Source: Nostoc sp. NIES-4103
GTDB lineage: Bacteria > Cyanobacteriota > Cyanobacteriia > Cyanobacteriales > Nostocaceae
Reading direction: 5' to 3'
Length of the DNA: 64,000 bases
Assembly (NCBI RefSeq): GCF_002368335.1
Contig: NZ_AP018288.1
Location: 2,594,326 to 2,658,325 of the forward strand
Part shown: in pieces, positions 1 through 10,520 of the stretch
Numbering within the stretch: position 1 is the first letter of the stretch
Layout of the letters: each line of letters opens with the position of its first letter
The notes under the pieces: generated by a model
Told to the model about the DNA's origin: nothing
The model's input: only the letters and a program-made list of their open reading frames with translations
Database searches by the model: none
Position numbers and translations under genes: made by a program

Positions 1-8
1 CTCGGGGC

Positions 9-45
9 CCCCATTAAATTAGGGCTAAGCCCTAATTTAATGGGG
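9..45. repeat. 18-bp perfect inverted repeat upstream of psbA
   Basis: Positions 9-26 are the exact reverse complement of 28-45 with a single base between them, so the DNA or RNA could form a long hairpin. No T-run follows. It is either a terminator remnant of a gene left of the window or one of the many intergenic palindromes in this genome. The rest of 46-280 is the psbA upstream region, which is A/T-rich near the gene; I see no unambiguous -35/-10 pair and no Shine-Dalgarno sequence. Confidence 0.6.
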
Positions 46-280
46 ATTAGGGTCAGGGGGGGTGCGGGGTTAGGTCTGGCAATAATTTCCCTGTTCCCTC
101 TTGAAGACCACAACATCAAACATCCTCTAACACTTGCAAAATCAAGGTTTGGGAGCTTTGCACAGGATTGTTAAGATTTTTTTCTCAAAATACTTTACAA
201 AACGCAATAATTGCTTTACATTAGTTTACAGGTAGAAACACCTAACAAATTTATAAACAACAAACCGCACTTATAAAGCC

Positions 281-1363
281 ATGACAGCAACCTTACAAAG
301 ACGCGAAAGCGCCAACGTATGGGAGCAGTTCTGCAACTGGATCACCAGCACCAACAACCGCCTCTACATCGGCTGGTTCGGCGTACTCATGATCCCTACC
401 TTGCTAGCTGCAACCACCTGCTTCATCATCGCCTTCATCGCCGCACCTCCCGTAGACATCGATGGTATCCGCGAACCAGTAGCAGGTTCCCTACTGTATG
501 GAAACAACATCATCTCCGGAGCAGTAGTACCTTCCTCCAACGCAATTGGTTTACACTTCTACCCAATTTGGGAAGCAGCATCTCTTGATGAATGGTTGTA
601 CAACGGTGGTCCTTACCAATTGGTAATCTTCCACTTCCTGACCGGCGTATTCTGCTACCTAGGTCGTGAATGGGAACTGTCCTACCGCTTAGGAATGCGT
701 CCTTGGATCTGCCTAGCATTCTCAGCACCTGTTGCTGCTGCAACCGCAGTATTCTTGATTTACCCAATCGGTCAAGGTTCCTTCTCTGACGGTATGCCCT
801 TGGGTATCTCCGGAACCTTCAACTTCATGATCGTCTTCCAAGCAGAACACAACATCCTCATGCACCCCTTCCACATGTTAGGAGTGGCTGGTGTATTCGG
901 TGGAAGTCTATTCTCTGCAATGCACGGTTCTCTAGTAACCTCTTCCTTGGTTCGTGAAACCACCGAAAACGAATCCCAAAACTACGGATACAAATTCGGT
1001 CAAGAAGAAGAAACCTACAACATCGTAGCTGCTCACGGTTACTTCGGTCGTCTAATCTTCCAATACGCATCCTTCAACAACAGCCGCAGCTTGCACTTCT
1101 TCTTGGCTGCTTGGCCTGTAATCGGAATCTGGTTCACCGCACTGGGTGTAAGCACAATGGCGTTCAACTTGAACGGCTTCAACTTCAACCAGTCTGTGAT
1201 TGATTCCCAAGGTCGTGTGATTAACACCTGGGCTGATATCATCAACCGCGCTAACTTGGGTATGGAAGTAATGCACGAGCGTAATGCTCACAACTTCCCC
1301 TTAGACTTGGCTGCTGGTGATGTTGCTCCTGTTGCTATCAGCGCTCCTGCTATCAACGGTTAA
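281..1363 (+). CDS. psbA: photosystem II reaction centre protein D1
   Basis: This encodes the D1 subunit of photosystem II in the thylakoid membrane, which with D2 binds P680, pheophytin, QB and the Mn4CaO5 cluster. The 360-residue length is exactly that of the family. All key residues are present: Tyr161 (TyrZ), Asp170, His190, His198, His215, His252, Ser264, His272, His332, Glu333, His337, Asp342 and Ala344, after which the C-terminal tail is cleaved. Residue 130 is Glu, the form usually associated with high-light D1 isoforms (D1:2 type), rather than the Gln of low-light D1:1. The gene stands alone with its own terminator. Cyanobacteria normally carry several psbA copies, so this is one member of a family and its light regulation cannot be read directly here. 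Confidence 0.99.
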   Translation: MTATLQRRESANVWEQFCNWITSTNNRLYIGWFGVLMIPTLLAATTCFIIAFIAAPPVDIDGIREPVAGSLLYGNNIISGAVVPSSNAIGLHFYPIWEAASLDEWLYNGGPYQLVIFHFLTGVFCYLGREWELSYRLGMRPWICLAFSAPVAAATAVFLIYPIGQGSFSDGMPLGISGTFNFMIVFQAEHNILMHPFHMLGVAGVFGGSLFSAMHGSLVTSSLVRETTENESQNYGYKFGQEEETYNIVAAHGYFGRLIFQYASFNNSRSLHFFLAAWPVIGIWFTALGVSTMAFNLNGFNFNQSVIDSQGRVINTWADIINRANLGMEVMHERNAHNFPLDLAAGDVAPVAISAPAING

Positions 1364-1385
1364 TTCTTAGCCACGTCGAATAAAA

Positions 1386-1420
1386 CAAAAAGCGCTCTCC
1401 TTCTGGGGGGGCGCTTTTTG
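1386..1420 (+). terminator. rho-independent terminator of psbA
   Basis: A 10-bp perfect stem (1386-1395 pairing with 1411-1420) with a 15-base loop ends in a short T-run, 22 bases after the psbA stop codon. The A-run on the left arm makes it potentially bidirectional. Confidence 0.9.
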
Positions 1421-1598
1421 GTATCGGGCTTCAATTAACGTGAGACAGATTTAAAAGACCCCGCTTCCATTCCTCTCCCCTGAAAGGATAGAGGCTTCAA
1501 AACCTTAATTTTTCGTTCTTTATCCAGAATTTTAAAGCCCCTGTCTGCGTCAAAGAGGGCTTGGGGAGAGGTTCATCGAACTCACGTTTAATTACAAA

Positions 1599-2528
1599 TT
1601 AGTATAGTCGCTGTTCCATACCAACATTGCCCTGCAAGCCGCCAGTGTGTACCAGCAGCAAGCGATCGCCTTTTTGAAAAAATCCTCGTTGTAGCAAATC
1701 CATTACTCCATAAAACATTTTAGCGGTATACACGTAATCGAGCGGGATGTCATATTCCTGCTGAAACTGCTGGCTAAACAGTAACAGTTCATCATTCACC
1801 TTTGCATAACCGCCCATATGATAATCACACATCAATTGCCAGAATGCCGGAGAATTTGATGGTTTCGGCAAACCAGAGGCCAGGTAATTCTTCAGCAGGC
1901 TATTGATTTCCTCGGCGAGAAATGCACCGTCTTTGAGTACAGGAAAACCTAGCACTCGTTGCGTTTGATGCAGTGAAAGCGCGATACCGGCTAGAGTTGT
2001 ACCTGTACCGCAAGCCACGCAGATATAATCAAATGCTGTCGCTTCGCTAGCTATCTCCATACAGCCGCGCACACCATTCAAATTGCTACCGCCTTCGGGA
2101 ATAATAAACACTTCACCAAAACGTTGCTTTAATTCTTCGTGTAACGCTGTTGTGTTTCGTTGTCGGTATTCATTGCGGCCAAGATACACTAGTTGCATAC
2201 CTTGTTGTACAGCAAAATGCAAAGTAGGATTCAACGGTAGCCTTTCTTCACCACGAATTACACCGATGGTACGAAATCCAAAAAGATTACCAGCTGCTGC
2301 GGTTGCATAGATGTGGTTAGAATAAGCGCCACCAAAAGTCAGCAGCGTCATCAAATTGTTTTGCTTCGCCTCCAAAAGATTATACTTCAGCTTGAACCAC
2401 TTATTACCATTAACCCACGGGTGCATGAGATCGAGACGCAGCACATATAACTCAACACCAGCGCTGTGGGCGATTTTGCTGTGGATTTGTTGCGTAGCGA
2501 GAGGAGCAAAAGTTAACGACATGAACAA
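1599..2528 (-). CDS. PLP-dependent 1-aminocyclopropane-1-carboxylate deaminase / D-cysteine desulfhydrase family protein
   Basis: This is a fold-type II PLP enzyme of 309 residues, a little shorter than characterised ACC deaminases (about 340). The GNK motif near residue 41-43 supplies the Schiff-base lysine. GGAYSNH (about residues 86-92) and the glycine-rich CGTGTT stretch fit the substrate and phosphate-binding loops, and a C-terminal HTGG motif is typical of the family. Members either deaminate ACC to ammonia and 2-oxobutanoate or desulfhydrate D-cysteine. Sequence alone does not separate these, and D-cysteine desulfhydrase is the more common activity in bacteria. The protein is probably cytosolic. 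Translation could begin at Met1 or at Met3 (position 2522). It is a single gene, convergent to psbA. Confidence 0.85.
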   Translation of the reverse strand: MFMSLTFAPLATQQIHSKIAHSAGVELYVLRLDLMHPWVNGNKWFKLKYNLLEAKQNNLMTLLTFGGAYSNHIYATAAAGNLFGFRTIGVIRGEERLPLNPTLHFAVQQGMQLVYLGRNEYRQRNTTALHEELKQRFGEVFIIPEGGSNLNGVRGCMEIASEATAFDYICVACGTGTTLAGIALSLHQTQRVLGFPVLKDGAFLAEEINSLLKNYLASGLPKPSNSPAFWQLMCDYHMGGYAKVNDELLLFSQQFQQEYDIPLDYVYTAKMFYGVMDLLQRGFFQKGDRLLLVHTGGLQGNVGMEQRLY

Positions 2529-2925
2529 ACAATAATATTTTCAGCTTTGAGCGATCGCTATAAAACCACTCTACAAACTCTTGGCTTTCTTGGCGACGAC
2601 AGTTGCAAGGCTGGTTACACTGATCCTCTTTCGGTTAAACTTGCAGTAGTATTTATCACTCTATTTTTTAACTCTTCATAGCGTCTTGACAATAATTCAG
2701 AAAATATATCGATGTAATTAAGGTTGAATCTCAGCAAAATAGCTCTAGGATAATCACTGTCATTTTTTGATTAAGTGTCGTTATCTTAAGCAAACAAATC
2801 TGGATTATTTTCTCAAAACTTTACTGGATAATAGTTTATTCGACTCTATTATCCAATGTTTCATGTCTGAGCGGCGGGTTTCAATAACAGTTAAAACTCA
2901 AAATTCAACTCATAATTATAATACA
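2529..2925. other. divergent intergenic region with a partial dispersed repeat
   Basis: This lies between two divergently oriented genes and should hold both promoters. Positions about 2571-2607 closely match 46621-46658, the left part of a repeat found in the hox cluster. No other structure stands out. Confidence 0.5.
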
Positions 2926-5900
2926 ATGAATATCAACGATGCAAGCATTATTTTCATTGATGCCTCAGTAGTTAATTACGAAAAGTTACTTGAGGCTATT
3001 GTATCAAAAATAGATAGAGTCATCCTTGACCAAAACCAAGATGGGGTAGAGCAAATTACTGAAGTACTATCACAGCGGCGTGGAGTTGAAAGTGTATACA
3101 TTGTCTCTCATGGCTCTCCTGGTTGCCTTTACCTAGGTGATAGTCAACTTAGCCTCAGCACATTGCAACGCTACACCCAGGAATTACAAACTTGGTTTTC
3201 CCCATCTTCCCATCTCTGCGTTTCTCCATCTCTATTACTTTACGGTTGTAATGTTGCAGCTGGAGACGCTGGCGCAGAATTCATTGAGAAGTTGCACAAC
3301 TTGACAAAAGCTAGCATTGCTGCTTCTGCCAATCTCACAGGTAATGCTGCTTTAGGCGGAGACTGGAAGTTGGAAATTAGGCGAGGCGAGGTGACAACTG
3401 CTGAAGTCTTCAAGCCGCAAGTATTAGAGACTTACAACTTCGTTTTAGCTTCTTCCAATGACAACTTTGCTAACCTAATTGTACTTTCTGGTAACTCAGG
3501 CAGTAGTGCAGGCAATAATGTAGGAGCCACCAGTGAATTAGGCGAACCAACTCAATCAGGAACTACCAACTCTGTGTGGTGGAGTTGGACTGCTCCCACT
3601 TCTGGAAACGTGATATTTGATACTCTTGGTAGTAACTTGGACACTTACCTTTACGTTTATAAAGGCAATGCTCTCAACAATTTAACCCTGGTTGCTTCTA
3701 ACGACGATAGTGGTGGAACTACGGCTAGTAAGGTCAGCTTTGCAGTTACAGCCGGAACAACCTATTATATTTCCGTAGATGGATATCAAAGTTATACAGG
3801 AAATATTACCTTAAATTATGCTTTCAGTGGAGGCAGTAGTTCTACTAACACCGCCCCCAGTCTCATCGATACCGTAGTTACTCTCAATTCAGTTAACGAA
3901 GATGCTTTAGCACCTGTGGGAACAGTAGGTACTTTAGTCTCTTCTTTAGTCAGTCTGGGTAACAATGTCACCGATCCCAACAGTGGAGCAGTTACAGGTA
4001 TTGCTCTGACTGGTGTTGATAGTAGTTACGGTACATGGTGGTATAGTATTAATAATGGAGTCAATTGGTATCAATTAGGTTCTGTCTCTGAGAATAGCGC
4101 TCGTTTGTTAGCTGCGGATGCTAACAGCCGTATATACTTTCAGCCTAACGCTAACTTTAACGGAACTATCAACAACGCCATTACCTTCCGTGCTTGGGAT
4201 CAAACCAGCGGCGTAAATGGTGGTACTGCTAACATTACTTTAGCAGGTGGTTCCACTGCCTTTAGCAATGCTACCGACACAGCAGCAATTACAGTCAATT
4301 CTATTAACGATGCTCCCATTGTGACACGCGGTTATAGCTTCAGTGTGGCTGAGAATCCTATTAACGGAACACTAATTGGTACTGTCACAGCAACCGATGT
4401 AGATTCCGGTACTATTTCTAACTGGACAATTGCAGGGGGAAATTTTGACTTAGATAACGATGGGAATGCAGCTTTCGCCATCAATTCTTATACGGGTGAT
4501 ATCTTTGTCAACGATATCGACGACCTCAATTTTCAAACAAACTCCAGCGTCAATTTACAAGTCAACGTCAGCGACGGTATAACCACCAGTCAAAACGAAA
4601 CAGTCACAGTCAAACTTGTGCTTGATCCTGGTGATTTCAACCCCAACTTTGGTAGTGGTGGTAAAGTGATTACCAGCTTCGGTAGCGATCGCGATCAAGC
4701 TAAAAGCGCCGCCATCCAAGCAGATGGTAAAATTGTAGTCTTAGGTTATACCTTTAGCAGTAACTTTAATGACTACGGCAATAAATTTGCCTTGACACGC
4801 TATAACGTTGATGGCAGTTTGGATACTAGCTTTGGTGATGGCGGTAAATTAATTACAAACATCATCCGCTACAACAACAAAGAAGCTAGCGTTGCCATTC
4901 TGCCAGATGGTAAAATATTAATTGCCGGTTCAGCTTACACTGGCAATAACAATAATGACTTTTTTATTGCCCGCTACAATGTTGATGGTACAACAGACAG
5001 CAGTTTTGGTATTGACGGCAAAGTAATTACTTCCATCAACACTAACACCGATGAAGGCTATAGTTTAGGCATTCAGTTTGATGGCAAAATTGTAGTTGCA
5101 GGTTCTACCTACAATGGCAGTGACTATGACTTTGCTTTGATACGCTACAACTTTGATGGTAGCCTGGATGATAATTTTGGTAATAGTGGCAAAGTCATCA
5201 CTGCTATAGGTAGTGGTTCTGAAGAGATTAGTAGTCTAGCTATTCAATCAGATGGTAAGATTGTAGTCACTGGATATACAGTCAGCAACGGTGCTTATGT
5301 CTTTGCCCTAGCACGATACAATCTTGATGGTAGCTTAGACAATACCTTTGGTAGCAACGGTAAAGTTATTACCCCAGTGGGTACTAGTAGCTTTAGTGAA
5401 AGCAACAGTATAGCGATTCAGTCTGATGGCAAAATCGTAGTAGCAGGACAAGCCAACTATGAATTTGCCCTAGTACGCTACAACAGTGATGGTAGTGTGG
5501 ATACTAGCTTTGGTAACAACGGTCAAGTAATTACTGATTTAGGTTCTAGCAGCAGTAGCATTAAAAAGATTGCTATTCAATCGGACGGTAAAATTGTCGC
5601 TAGTGGCTACGCTTTTAATGGTAGCAACATAGACTATACTGATTTTGCTGTAGTCCGTTACAACAGCAATGGTAGCTTAGATACCAGTTTTGGCAATAAT
5701 GGCAAAGTTATCACCCCCATCAGTAACGGCCTTGATATGGCTGATGATGTTGTGCTGGGTTCCAATGGCAAAATCTTTGTGGTGGGTGAGTCCAAAGGCG
5801 ACTTTGCTGTAGTTAGCTACCTGGGTAATACCCAAAATACATCTCCTACATTAACTGACACCAACATCATCCTCAACTCAGTTAACGAAGATGCTGATGC

Positions 5901-8900
5901 ACCTATGGGTGCTGTAGGTACTCTTGTTTCCTCTTTGGTAAGCTTAGGCAATAATGTCACCGACTCTAATAGTACAGCAGTTACAGGTATTGCTATTATT
6001 GGTCTTAGCTCTTCGGGTACTTTATGGTACAGTATTAACAACGGGGCAACTTGGAATTATTTGTCTTCTGCTTCTGAAAATAATGCTCGTTTGCTAGCAG
6101 CAGATGCTAACACTCGCATTTACTATCAGCCCCCTTCCAATTTCAACGGTATCGACAACAACGCTATAATTTTCCGCGCATGGGATCAAACCACTGGCGT
6201 GAATGGTGGTACGGATGACACCACAATCAACGGTGGTTCTACAGCTTTTAGTAGCACTATCGATAATGCTTCAGTTACGGTGAATCCTGTTAACGATGCG
6301 CCAGTTGTTACACGCGGTTATAGCTTTAGCATTCCTGACAATTTTACAAACGGTACTTTTATTGGTACTGTAACTGCTACTGATGTAGATAATACCAGTT
6401 TGAACTGGACAATTGTTAGCGGCAATACAGACAAAGATGGCGATGGTAACGCAGCTTTTAATATTAATGCTAATGGAGAGATTAGTATAGGCGATCGCGA
6501 TGACTTTGACCCAGTAACCAACCCTAGTTTTAGTTTACAAGTAAAAGCTAGTGATGGCATTGATGTCGATACCGAAACAGCTACTATCAAGCTACTACGC
6601 ACTGCTGGCGACCTTGACCCCAGCTTTGGTAAAGGCGGTAAAGTAATAACTAATTTGGGAAGCACCTCTGATATTGCTGTCAGTGTTGCCATTCAAGCTG
6701 ATGGTAAAATTGTAGTGTTGGGTTACAGCTACACCAGTACTTTAACTTTCTTCGGCAACCAATATGTCCTAACACGTTACAACGTTGATGGTACTTTAGA
6801 TACTACCTTTGGCAACGGCGGTAAAGTCATCACTGCCATCAAACACTATTACACTAATGATGACAGTAGCATTGTCATTTTATCAGATGGCAAGATTTTG
6901 GTAGCAGGATCTACTTACAATGGTAGTAATGATGATTTTCTGCTAGCCAAGTATAATTCTGATGGCACTTTAGATAGTAGCTTTGGTAGTGGGGGTAAAG
7001 TCACTACTTCTATCAGCAGTGCTAACGATAGGGGTCACAGTGTCGCCGTACAATCTGATGGGAAGATTATTCTTGCGGGTTATACTGAAAATGGCAGTAA
7101 TTATAGTGATTTTGCAGTACTGCGCTACAATACCAACGGTAGCCTAGATAACAGTTTTGGTAATAGTGGCAAAGCTATTACTGCCATTGGTACGACTTTT
7201 GACCAAGCTTACAGTGTCGCCATTCAATCAGATGGTAAGATTGTTGCCTCTGGCTACGTTCATGATAACAGTGGTGTTAGCTTGGGTCTGGTACGCTACA
7301 ACAATGATGGCAGTCTAGACAGCAGTTTTGGTAATGGTGGCAAGGTAAGGTCATCAGCTTTGTCTTATGGCTACGCTTATAGTGTTGCAATTCAGTCCGA
7401 TGGTAAAATCCTCATAGGAGGAAGTTCTAACGGTTTTACTTTAGTACGTTACAACAGTGATGGTACCGTTGATCCTACCTTTGGTAATAATGGCATTGCT
7501 AATACCAATTTTGATGGCAATGGTGGCATCATTGAAAAAATTGCTATCCAGGCTGACGGTAAGATTGTAGCTACAGGATATACTTACGTATACGACACTG
7601 CATCATCTGATGCCGACTTTGCTTTAGCACGCTACAACAGTGATGGTAGTTTAGATACTAGCTTTGGTAATGCAGGGAAGATAATCACACCTGTTAGCAC
7701 TCGTCCAGATTATGGTTATGGGTTGGCGCTGCAATCGGACGGCAAAATAGTAGTAGTGGGAGAAGCAAATGGTGATTTTGCCATAGTCCGCTATGAAGGA
7801 AATTCCACCCCGTCTAATGTCGCTCCTACCATCAACTTACCAGGAACTAACCTGACTTACACTGAAAATGCTCCTGCCATTTTCATTGATTCTAGTGCAA
7901 CCGTCACTGACCCAGATTCGCAGAACTTTGACACTGGTAAGCTGACTGTTCACTTCAGTTCTAACGGTACCAGCGATGACCGTCTTGTGATTCAAAGCAG
8001 TACAACAAATAAGATTACAGTCAGTGGTACAGAGATTTTGTATGACACTAGTTTGGTCGCCACCTTCAGTGGCGGTATCGGTACTCAAGACTTAGTAATC
8101 AACTTTACCTCTAAAGCCACAACTGCGGCTGTTGAAGCATTGCTACGCACCATTAGTTACAGCAATGTCTCAGAAAACCCTGTAACAACTCCCCGGACTG
8201 TCAGCTTTGTTCTTACTGATGGCGACGGTGGTATTAGTACCAGCATTACTAAAACTATTAATGTTAATGCTGTCAATGATGCGGCTGTAATTACACCGAA
8301 TCAAAGCTTTAGCGTTAATGAAAGTGTTGCCAATGGTACTGTCGTTGGTACTGTCATTGCTACCGATGTAGATGGCAACAAATTCTCCAACTGGACAATT
8401 ATTAATGGTAACTTGGATAGCGATCGCGATGGTCAAGCAGCCTTTAATATCAACTCTACCACCGGACAAATTACCGCCAACGATAGCGACGACCTCGACT
8501 TTGAAACTAACCCCAACTTCCAATTACAAGTTACTGTCAGCGACGGCATTAACACCAGCAGCGTACAAGTAATTACAATCAACCTGAAAGATATCACTGA
8601 AAATACACTGTATGGTACAGCTAATGCCGATCAACTGGTGGGCAGCCTAGGTGATGATATCATCTATGGATTGGAAGGTAGCGATCGCCTTTATGGAGAA
8701 GCAGGCAGAGATACCATCTATGGTGGTGCTGGCAATGACACTATCTATGGTGGTGCTGGTAATGATAAACTCGACGCAGGCGATGGTAATGACTATCTCT
8801 ACGGTCAGGATGGCAACGATTACCTCATTGGTGGTGTTGGTAATGACTATTTCTATGGCGGTGCAGGTGATGATATCCTCGACGGTGGCGATGGCAACGA

Positions 8901-10218
8901 TTTCTTGAGTGAATCAGGTGATGTCAACTTTACCTTAACTAACACTCAACTGATTGGCTTAGGTAATGACACCATCATTAGTATTGAACGTGTCACCCTT
9001 AGTACAGGTAATTCTCACAATATCTTAGATGCGTCAGCCTTCACTCTTGATAGCGTCTATCTCTATAGTGGTGCTGGTAATGATACCTTGTTAGGTGGCA
9101 GTAGCAATGACTACCTATATGCACAGGAAGGCAACGATTCCCTTGCTGGTGGTGCTGGCAATGATACCCTTGCTGGAGGTACGGGTGATGATTTCCTTGA
9201 TGGTGGCGATGGTCTTGATTTCCTCAATGAATCAGGTAATGTCAACTTTACTTTGACTGATACTCAACTAATTGGCTTAGGTACCGACATTCTCACTGGC
9301 ATCGAACGGGTGACACTAACTGGTGGTATTGGTGACAATATCTTGGATGCTTCAGCGTTTACTCTGGGTAGTGTCTATCTTTATGGCGGTGCTGGTAATG
9401 ACACCATCAATGGTGGTGCTGCCAACGATTACCTTTTAGGGCAGGATGGTAATGATTACCTCAACGGTGGTGCTAGCAATGACTATATATATGGGGGTAA
9501 TGGAAATGATACTCTCGATGGTAGTGGTGGCAATGACTACCTCTACGGAGAAAATGGTAATGATAACCTTTCCGGTGGTGCTGGTAATGATAACCTTTCC
9601 GGTGGTGCTGGTGATGATATCTTCGATGGTGGCGACGGCATTGATGCTTTAAGCGAATCCAGTGATGTCAACTTTACATTATCTAACACGCAACTTGCTG
9701 GATTGGGTAGCGATATTCTCACTAGCATCGAACGGGTAACGCTGACAGGTGGTATTTCTGATAATATCTTGGATGCTTCAGCGTTTAGTCTGGGTAACGT
9801 CTATCTTTATGGCGGTGCTGGTAATGATACCATTAATGGTGGTGCTAGCAATGACTACCTTTATGGGCAGGATGGTAGCGATCGCTTGATTGGTGGTGCT
9901 GGCAATGATTACCTTTATGGGGGTAATGGTGATGACTTACTCAATGGTGGTGCTGGCAATGACTACCTCAACGGTCAAGCCGGTGCAGATATCTTTGTTC
10001 TCGCTTCAGGCAATGGTACTGATACGATCTATAGCTTTGAAGATGGCATTGATAAACTAGGTTTATCTGGTGGTTTGACTTATGGGGCTTTGACAATCTC
10101 TGCAAGTGGCAGTAATACTTCTATTCGTATTACCTCCACAAATGAGCTACTAGTTACTTTAAGTGCCATCAATCCTAGCTTGATAGGCGAGAATGATTTC
10201 ATTTCTTATGATGGTTAA
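2926..10218 (+). CDS. giant DUF4347 / cadherin-like / delta-60 / RTX exoprotein
   Basis: This is a predicted secreted or cell-surface calcium-binding protein of about 2430 residues. Order of parts: DUF4347 (about 5-165), a pre-peptidase C-terminal-like beta domain (178-290), cadherin-like domains (300-565), seven delta-60 repeats with the LDxSFGxxGK signature (567-967), a second cadherin-like block (968-1224), seven more delta-60 repeats (1225-1625), a third cadherin-like block (1630-1890), and RTX nonapeptides GGxGNDxLx (1890-2380) interrupted by three copies of a module containing NILDASAF. The calcium-rich C-terminus and lack of a signal peptide suggest type I secretion. The start is uncertain: the ATG at 2926 sits just before DUF4347, but an ATG at 2863 and a TTG at 2767 are in frame, and none has a good ribosome site. 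Its function is probably adhesion or extracellular matrix; no enzyme domain is visible. Confidence 0.85.
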   Translation: MNINDASIIFIDASVVNYEKLLEAIVSKIDRVILDQNQDGVEQITEVLSQRRGVESVYIVSHGSPGCLYLGDSQLSLSTLQRYTQELQTWFSPSSHLCVSPSLLLYGCNVAAGDAGAEFIEKLHNLTKASIAASANLTGNAALGGDWKLEIRRGEVTTAEVFKPQVLETYNFVLASSNDNFANLIVLSGNSGSSAGNNVGATSELGEPTQSGTTNSVWWSWTAPTSGNVIFDTLGSNLDTYLYVYKGNALNNLTLVASNDDSGGTTASKVSFAVTAGTTYYISVDGYQSYTGNITLNYAFSGGSSSTNTAPSLIDTVVTLNSVNEDALAPVGTVGTLVSSLVSLGNNVTDPNSGAVTGIALTGVDSSYGTWWYSINNGVNWYQLGSVSENSARLLAADANSRIYFQPNANFNGTINNAITFRAWDQTSGVNGGTANITLAGGSTAFSNATDTAAITVNSINDAPIVTRGYSFSVAENPINGTLIGTVTATDVDSGTISNWTIAGGNFDLDNDGNAAFAINSYTGDIFVNDIDDLNFQTNSSVNLQVNVSDGITTSQNETVTVKLVLDPGDFNPNFGSGGKVITSFGSDRDQAKSAAIQADGKIVVLGYTFSSNFNDYGNKFALTRYNVDGSLDTSFGDGGKLITNIIRYNNKEASVAILPDGKILIAGSAYTGNNNNDFFIARYNVDGTTDSSFGIDGKVITSINTNTDEGYSLGIQFDGKIVVAGSTYNGSDYDFALIRYNFDGSLDDNFGNSGKVITAIGSGSEEISSLAIQSDGKIVVTGYTVSNGAYVFALARYNLDGSLDNTFGSNGKVITPVGTSSFSESNSIAIQSDGKIVVAGQANYEFALVRYNSDGSVDTSFGNNGQVITDLGSSSSSIKKIAIQSDGKIVASGYAFNGSNIDYTDFAVVRYNSNGSLDTSFGNNGKVITPISNGLDMADDVVLGSNGKIFVVGESKGDFAVVSYLGNTQNTSPTLTDTNIILNSVNEDADAPMGAVGTLVSSLVSLGNNVTDSNSTAVTGIAIIGLSSSGTLWYSINNGATWNYLSSASENNARLLAADANTRIYYQPPSNFNGIDNNAIIFRAWDQTTGVNGGTDDTTINGGSTAFSSTIDNASVTVNPVNDAPVVTRGYSFSIPDNFTNGTFIGTVTATDVDNTSLNWTIVSGNTDKDGDGNAAFNINANGEISIGDRDDFDPVTNPSFSLQVKASDGIDVDTETATIKLLRTAGDLDPSFGKGGKVITNLGSTSDIAVSVAIQADGKIVVLGYSYTSTLTFFGNQYVLTRYNVDGTLDTTFGNGGKVITAIKHYYTNDDSSIVILSDGKILVAGSTYNGSNDDFLLAKYNSDGTLDSSFGSGGKVTTSISSANDRGHSVAVQSDGKIILAGYTENGSNYSDFAVLRYNTNGSLDNSFGNSGKAITAIGTTFDQAYSVAIQSDGKIVASGYVHDNSGVSLGLVRYNNDGSLDSSFGNGGKVRSSALSYGYAYSVAIQSDGKILIGGSSNGFTLVRYNSDGTVDPTFGNNGIANTNFDGNGGIIEKIAIQADGKIVATGYTYVYDTASSDADFALARYNSDGSLDTSFGNAGKIITPVSTRPDYGYGLALQSDGKIVVVGEANGDFAIVRYEGNSTPSNVAPTINLPGTNLTYTENAPAIFIDSSATVTDPDSQNFDTGKLTVHFSSNGTSDDRLVIQSSTTNKITVSGTEILYDTSLVATFSGGIGTQDLVINFTSKATTAAVEALLRTISYSNVSENPVTTPRTVSFVLTDGDGGISTSITKTINVNAVNDAAVITPNQSFSVNESVANGTVVGTVIATDVDGNKFSNWTIINGNLDSDRDGQAAFNINSTTGQITANDSDDLDFETNPNFQLQVTVSDGINTSSVQVITINLKDITENTLYGTANADQLVGSLGDDIIYGLEGSDRLYGEAGRDTIYGGAGNDTIYGGAGNDKLDAGDGNDYLYGQDGNDYLIGGVGNDYFYGGAGDDILDGGDGNDFLSESGDVNFTLTNTQLIGLGNDTIISIERVTLSTGNSHNILDASAFTLDSVYLYSGAGNDTLLGGSSNDYLYAQEGNDSLAGGAGNDTLAGGTGDDFLDGGDGLDFLNESGNVNFTLTDTQLIGLGTDILTGIERVTLTGGIGDNILDASAFTLGSVYLYGGAGNDTINGGAANDYLLGQDGNDYLNGGASNDYIYGGNGNDTLDGSGGNDYLYGENGNDNLSGGAGNDNLSGGAGDDIFDGGDGIDALSESSDVNFTLSNTQLAGLGSDILTSIERVTLTGGISDNILDASAFSLGNVYLYGGAGNDTINGGASNDYLYGQDGSDRLIGGAGNDYLYGGNGDDLLNGGAGNDYLNGQAGADIFVLASGNGTDTIYSFEDGIDKLGLSGGLTYGALTISASGSNTSIRITSTNELLVTLSAINPSLIGENDFISYDG

Positions 10219-10294
10219 CGCAAGTTAGGAGTTAGGAGTTATATCAAGTCCGCTTAATTACCCATAATAAAACACCCCACCCGCCTTACGGCAC

Positions 10295-10337
10295 ACCCCC
10301 CTCTGTCCCCCCTTGGTAAGGGGGGACAGAGGGGGGT
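10295..10337. terminator. strong GC-rich hairpin between convergent RTX genes
   Basis: A perfect 17-bp stem (10296-10312 with 10320-10336), extendable by A-T pairs, has a 7-base loop. It lies between two convergent genes and could terminate both, although no T-run follows. It may equally be a dispersed G/C-rich intergenic repeat, since the flanks are also runs of C and G. Confidence 0.5.
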
Positions 10338-10520
10338 AGGAGGGTTGGGGAGGGGTAACGCAAGAATTATGGGCAATTTACCGGACATCATATTAGGGGT
10401 AAAGAATTATTTTACTTGTCCCCTATCTCCTCTTCTCCCCCGTACCCCATTCAACACTTCGCCAAACGCAGATTTGTTATTTGACTGTGCAGCTGAGTGA
10501 TGAAAAACAGCTTCTCATAA

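Noticed and set aside
1..280. A classical sigma-70 promoter for psbA
   Set aside because: Candidate -35 and -10 hexamers (TTTACA, TATAAA) are present but 21 bases apart, so I did not call them.
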